NCBI GenBank assembly: GCA_029204225.1 | Contig: CM055102.1 | Span: forward strand, 18,546,732-18,610,731 | Length of the DNA stretch: 64,000 nt | Reading direction: 5' to 3' | Source: Diphasiastrum complanatum | Lineage: Eukaryota; Streptophyta; Lycopodiopsida; Lycopodiales; Lycopodiaceae | Part shown: in pieces, positions 61,313-64,000 of the stretch | How positions within the stretch are numbered: position 1 is the first letter of the stretch | Layout: each line of letters starts with the position of its first letter | The notes under the pieces: generated by a model | Told to the model about the DNA's origin: nothing | Database searches by the model: none | The model's input: the letters and a program-made list of their open reading frames with translations, nothing else | Program-made: the position numbers and the translations under genes

Positions 61313-62602
61313 TCAAACAGTAGCAAGCCCTGGTGCATCATGTGTAAAAATAAGGGCCAAAGGCGCATGAATCATGTAAGGAACCGTAGAAATATCATGA
61401 GGCAGATCACAAACCTCAAGCAGAGATCCATGGAGTAAAGCGAAAGAAGATACAACCTGATCACCAATAGCGAGGGAACCATCAAACGTGGACTCGTGAA
61501 GAACCCCATGGAAATCAGCAGGAACATCGGCCATAACGGACTCAAGAGATGGAGATATAGAGACCAATGGAGAAGATACTGCACCAACCACCGAACTTGG
61601 AGGACTATCTGAGGTATGCGCAAAAGCAATTGTAGAAATACCACTGAGGTATACGGCCTCAATATCAATGAAACTAGGAATGACCACTGAATACAATATC
61701 TGTGAATCAAGGCATATAGGCACAAGGCACACAACAACAACCTGTAAATTTGGAGCAGCATCAACCTGAAGAAGAGGACCCACGGATGGTGAAAGTGAAG
61801 CAGCAACTGATGTACTCTGAATGGAAAGAAGAGCTGCATACTAAGCCTTTGGCAGGCTACGCATAAACTACTTCCCGGTAACCAACTGATAGTCACCCTG
61901 GGAATCAATACCAGCAAGTGAATGATGCTGACCAGCATGAGTAAAGGAAAGTGTCTGCTGAGAGAGATCCACAACAACAGTACCAAGTGAAGAGAACCAG
62001 TCTGCACCAAAAATAATGTCATAGTGCTCCAGAGGAATGATGTAGAAATCTGCCTGACCAGAAAAATCACCAGTGCGATAATCCAAGCCCTGAATCATCT
62101 GAGAACTGGGGAAAGAATGGGAACGAGCAACCTTAACACTGAGAGGCTGGGAATCAGGAACAGGTGTAGCACGAATCCTGGTGGAAATGTAACTGCTAAT
62201 ATATGAATGTGTACTGCCTGAATCCACTAAAGCAATATACTCTTGCCCCGCATCTAGAATAATATGATCCACAAATGGAACAACATATGTAGGCATAATA
62301 ACAGAAGCTAGTGAGTATACAATAGGACCATCATGAAATGTATAACCATATGCCATATGGAGATCTACTGGAGTAGCCAAAGCATCTGAAAGAGCAACTG
62401 TAGACCCATGAATAATATCGAAATAAGGAGCATAGGCGACAACATCTATAGCATGGCGCTCAGGAACATGAGTAGCATCAAAGTACTCAACAACAATATC
62501 AAAGCATGGAGAGTGTTCATCCACAAAAGTGGAGATTGTCAACAATAGATTGAACTGAACATTGTTAGTTTTAATCTTTGGTGGCCTTATACATGAGGCC
62601 AA
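61313..62602 (-). pseudogene. Retropepsin ORF of the LTR element, two in-frame stops
   Basis: The minus-strand ATG at 62,602 opens an unrecognised ~130-residue N-terminal part (FVDEHSPCFDIVVEYFDATH, YTFHDGPIVYSLASVIMPTY). The retropepsin follows: YIALVDSGSTHSYISSYIST with catalytic DSG, VKVARSHSFPSSQMIQGLDY, YIIPLEHYDIIFGADWFSSL and VDLSQQTLSFTHAGQHHSLA. Stops at about 61,868 and 61,840 interrupt it around QFMRSLPKAqY-like sequence. The same frame then runs open to 61,313 with an unrecognised Ser/Val-rich tail (PPSSVVGAVSSPLVSISPSL) where Ty3 elements would have RT. The codons between stops remain in frame, so the ORF decayed recently. Confidence 0.8.
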
Positions 62603-63327
62603 GATCTATCTTGGGTTGGTAAGGAACTGGCTAAGCTTGGTAACTGCAAATCTGCACCTATAAAGCCCAAAAAGGTTCATTTAGATGGATTATCAATGCT
62701 CACAATTGCTGCTTCACTATACTTGCTAAATATCTCACAGGAGCTCTTTGTATGCTGTCATTGTTTCTCATGGAGGGTGCAGGCCTTAATGCAAATACAT
62801 ACAGGAGTATCCTAAGAGCAGACACAGTTTTACATTGGCAATGTGAGTCATCTATGGATTTCTATCTAAATCTACCACCTTTGACTAGCAATAAGAGGGA
62901 AATGACAAATAGTGTAAGTAGTACCTCGCAACTGCTGAAAACGGTAGTAAAATGGAGAAATACCGGGCAGCCACCAAATAGAGATAAGAGGGGCCTGCAA
63001 AAGCAACCAAATAATGAAAGAAATAAGTAGCAAGTAGTGGAGTATATGGCTGGAAAATGGACAGCCAAGTAAGGAAGGTGAGTGCAAAAAAGAGAGGGTT
63101 AGGCAGCTAGCAAGCAAAAGTTGAAAAATCAGTAGAAAGAAGGTGGAGACAATGCAAGGAGGGGTGGGCTGGGAAAGAGTGCAAATAGGTTGAGTTGTGG
63201 ACATCAAACGGAAAGTAAAGTAGGGTGCTGGAAGTAAGTGATGGTGGGCTGGAAAATGGGCAGTAGGTGGGCAGCAGTAGGGCGCTAATCCTCCTCCAAA
63301 CGATAGTGATAATCTGCAAAACAAGTG

Positions 63328-63360
<33 letters not shown>

Positions 63361-63852
63361 CTGAAGATCCAAGCTGAAAATGCTGAAGATCCAAGCTGAA
63401 AAATGGGTGCTGGGCCGTAGCTAGTAAGATCCACAAATGTCCTGCAACATGATGGAAAAACCGCTGAAAATGGTGATGACGTAGGGCGCTGGACAGCCTC
63501 CAAACAATCAGCAAAATGGATAGCAAATCGTTGGAGAAATCCGTCGAAGATGGCAAGGTAGTAGGGCGCTGGGCAGCAGCTACCAAAATCCGCACATAAC
63601 CTGGAAAAAGAAATTGGAGAAAACTGCTGAAAATGGTGATGAAGTAGGGCGCGGGACAGCCTCCAATCAAGTCACGAAATGGGCAGCAAATCGGTGGAGA
63701 AAATCGACGAAAGTGACAAGGTAGTAGGGCGCTGGCCAGCCTCTACCAAATCTGGAAAAATGATAGAAATCTAATGAAAAAATCGACGAAAGTGATGGGT
63801 AAGGAGGCTCTGGACAGCCTCTACTAAATCTGAAAAAGTAGTGCACAGGAAA
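62603..63852 (-). other. Leader of the retropepsin-only element with ~81-bp phased repeats
   Basis: Non-coding leader between primer site and ORF. On the sense (minus) strand CTG[TCG]CCAGCGCCCTAC-like cores occur with centres near + strand 63,484, 63,564, 63,646, 63,727 and 63,806 (spacings 80, 82, 81, 79). Weaker copies lie at about 63,411 and 63,280. A (GA)n tract (63,328-63,361) splits the array. Confidence 0.8.
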
Positions 63853-64000
63853 GTGCTCTGATACCAAGTTACGAATAGAGCCACAGCTGATCTAGAGCTA
63901 AGCTAAGATAGCATCACATAAGCAAGACTTAAGCTATGAAAGCAGCACATAAGCAAGACTTTGCCCTAGAAAGCAGAAAAGAGAGAGTATAAGGAGACTA

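Larger units (their letters stand above)
60936..64000 (-). mobile_element. Retropepsin-only LTR element (right end cut by window)
   Basis: Direct repeats at 60,936-61,060 and 63,868-63,998 share about 120 bp (AGTTACGA..ATAGAGCCAC through GCCCTAGAAAGCAG). GTGCTCTGATACCA (63,853-63,866) beside the right copy is a primer site in minus orientation. Hence the right copy is the 5' LTR, continuing past the window, and the left is the 3' LTR. The 2.5-2.8 kb interior encodes a retropepsin and no gag, zinc knuckle, RT, RNase H or integrase. It lies antisense in PTA intron 11. Confidence 0.82.

Noticed and set aside
61372-62070. 232-codon minus-strand frame rich in Leu/Phe, like a membrane protein
   Set aside because: It is an alternative frame of the retropepsin ORF at 61,313-62,602. 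The hydrophobic composition is a shadow effect.
1-64000. tRNA, rRNA, CRISPR or bacterial operon features
   Set aside because: None seen. The phosphate acetyltransferase is split by eleven introns and surrounded by plant retroelements, so bacterial contamination is excluded for the gene.

Overview
This window is nuclear DNA from a land plant with a large, retrotransposon-rich genome. It holds one recognisable host gene, a split phosphate acetyltransferase (PTA) gene on the + strand. Its first 11 coding exons lie between 12,869 and 60,358, and its 3' end lies beyond the window. I know PTA of this bacterial-type three-domain form from green algae and seed-free plants, and not from flowering plants. 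With a 31 kb intron, chromoviruses and LINEs, this suggests a fern or another seed-free plant. That assignment is inference, not proof.

Layout. 1-11,200: decayed retroelements. These are a Ty3 integrase fragment joined to a copia RNase H fragment, an LTR + leader + gag relic at 2,166-5,330, a hAT transposase C-terminal fragment at about 5,380-5,636, and a copia integrase relic on the minus strand at 9,849-11,165. 11,200-12,868: upstream region of PTA with GA, TC and TA microsatellites. 12,869-60,358: PTA exons 1-11 in phase, encoding about 696 residues. Exon 1 carries an Arg-rich probable mitochondrial presequence.

Intron 2 (17,236-48,467) is a TE archive. From left to right it holds a LINE 3' end, a fragment related to a LARD, a promoter-like GC-rich segment, a truncated chromovirus (minus), and a head-to-tail array of minus-strand LINEs each ending in a long (TC)n tail. 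Next comes a minus-strand chromovirus (gypsy2, 27,736-39,431), split by a full-length + strand chromovirus (gypsy1, 30,358-36,627, TSD GGAAG). Last is a complete 6.2 kb LTR element with near-identical LTRs and no recognisable coding region (LARD, 40,819-47,030, TSD GAGTG). Intron 4 holds a LINE ORF1/endonuclease relic, a gag/protease relic and a LINE RT relic whose flanking (GA)n stops 25 bp before exon 5. Intron 7 contains a 536-bp tandem duplication. Intron 11 holds a minus-strand LTR element whose only recognisable domain is a retropepsin, with a phased-repeat leader.

The most unusual signals are: (1) a shared sense-strand core, CCAGCGC/CCATCGC, repeated at regular spacing (about 91, 81 and 45 bp) in the leaders or 5' UTRs of unrelated retroelements; (2) TC-tailed LINEs, some ORF1-only, stacked at (TC)n microsatellites; (3) the intact non-coding LARD and its gag-bearing relative; (4) the retropepsin-only LTR element. 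All coordinates and splice junctions were derived by hand from the sequence.
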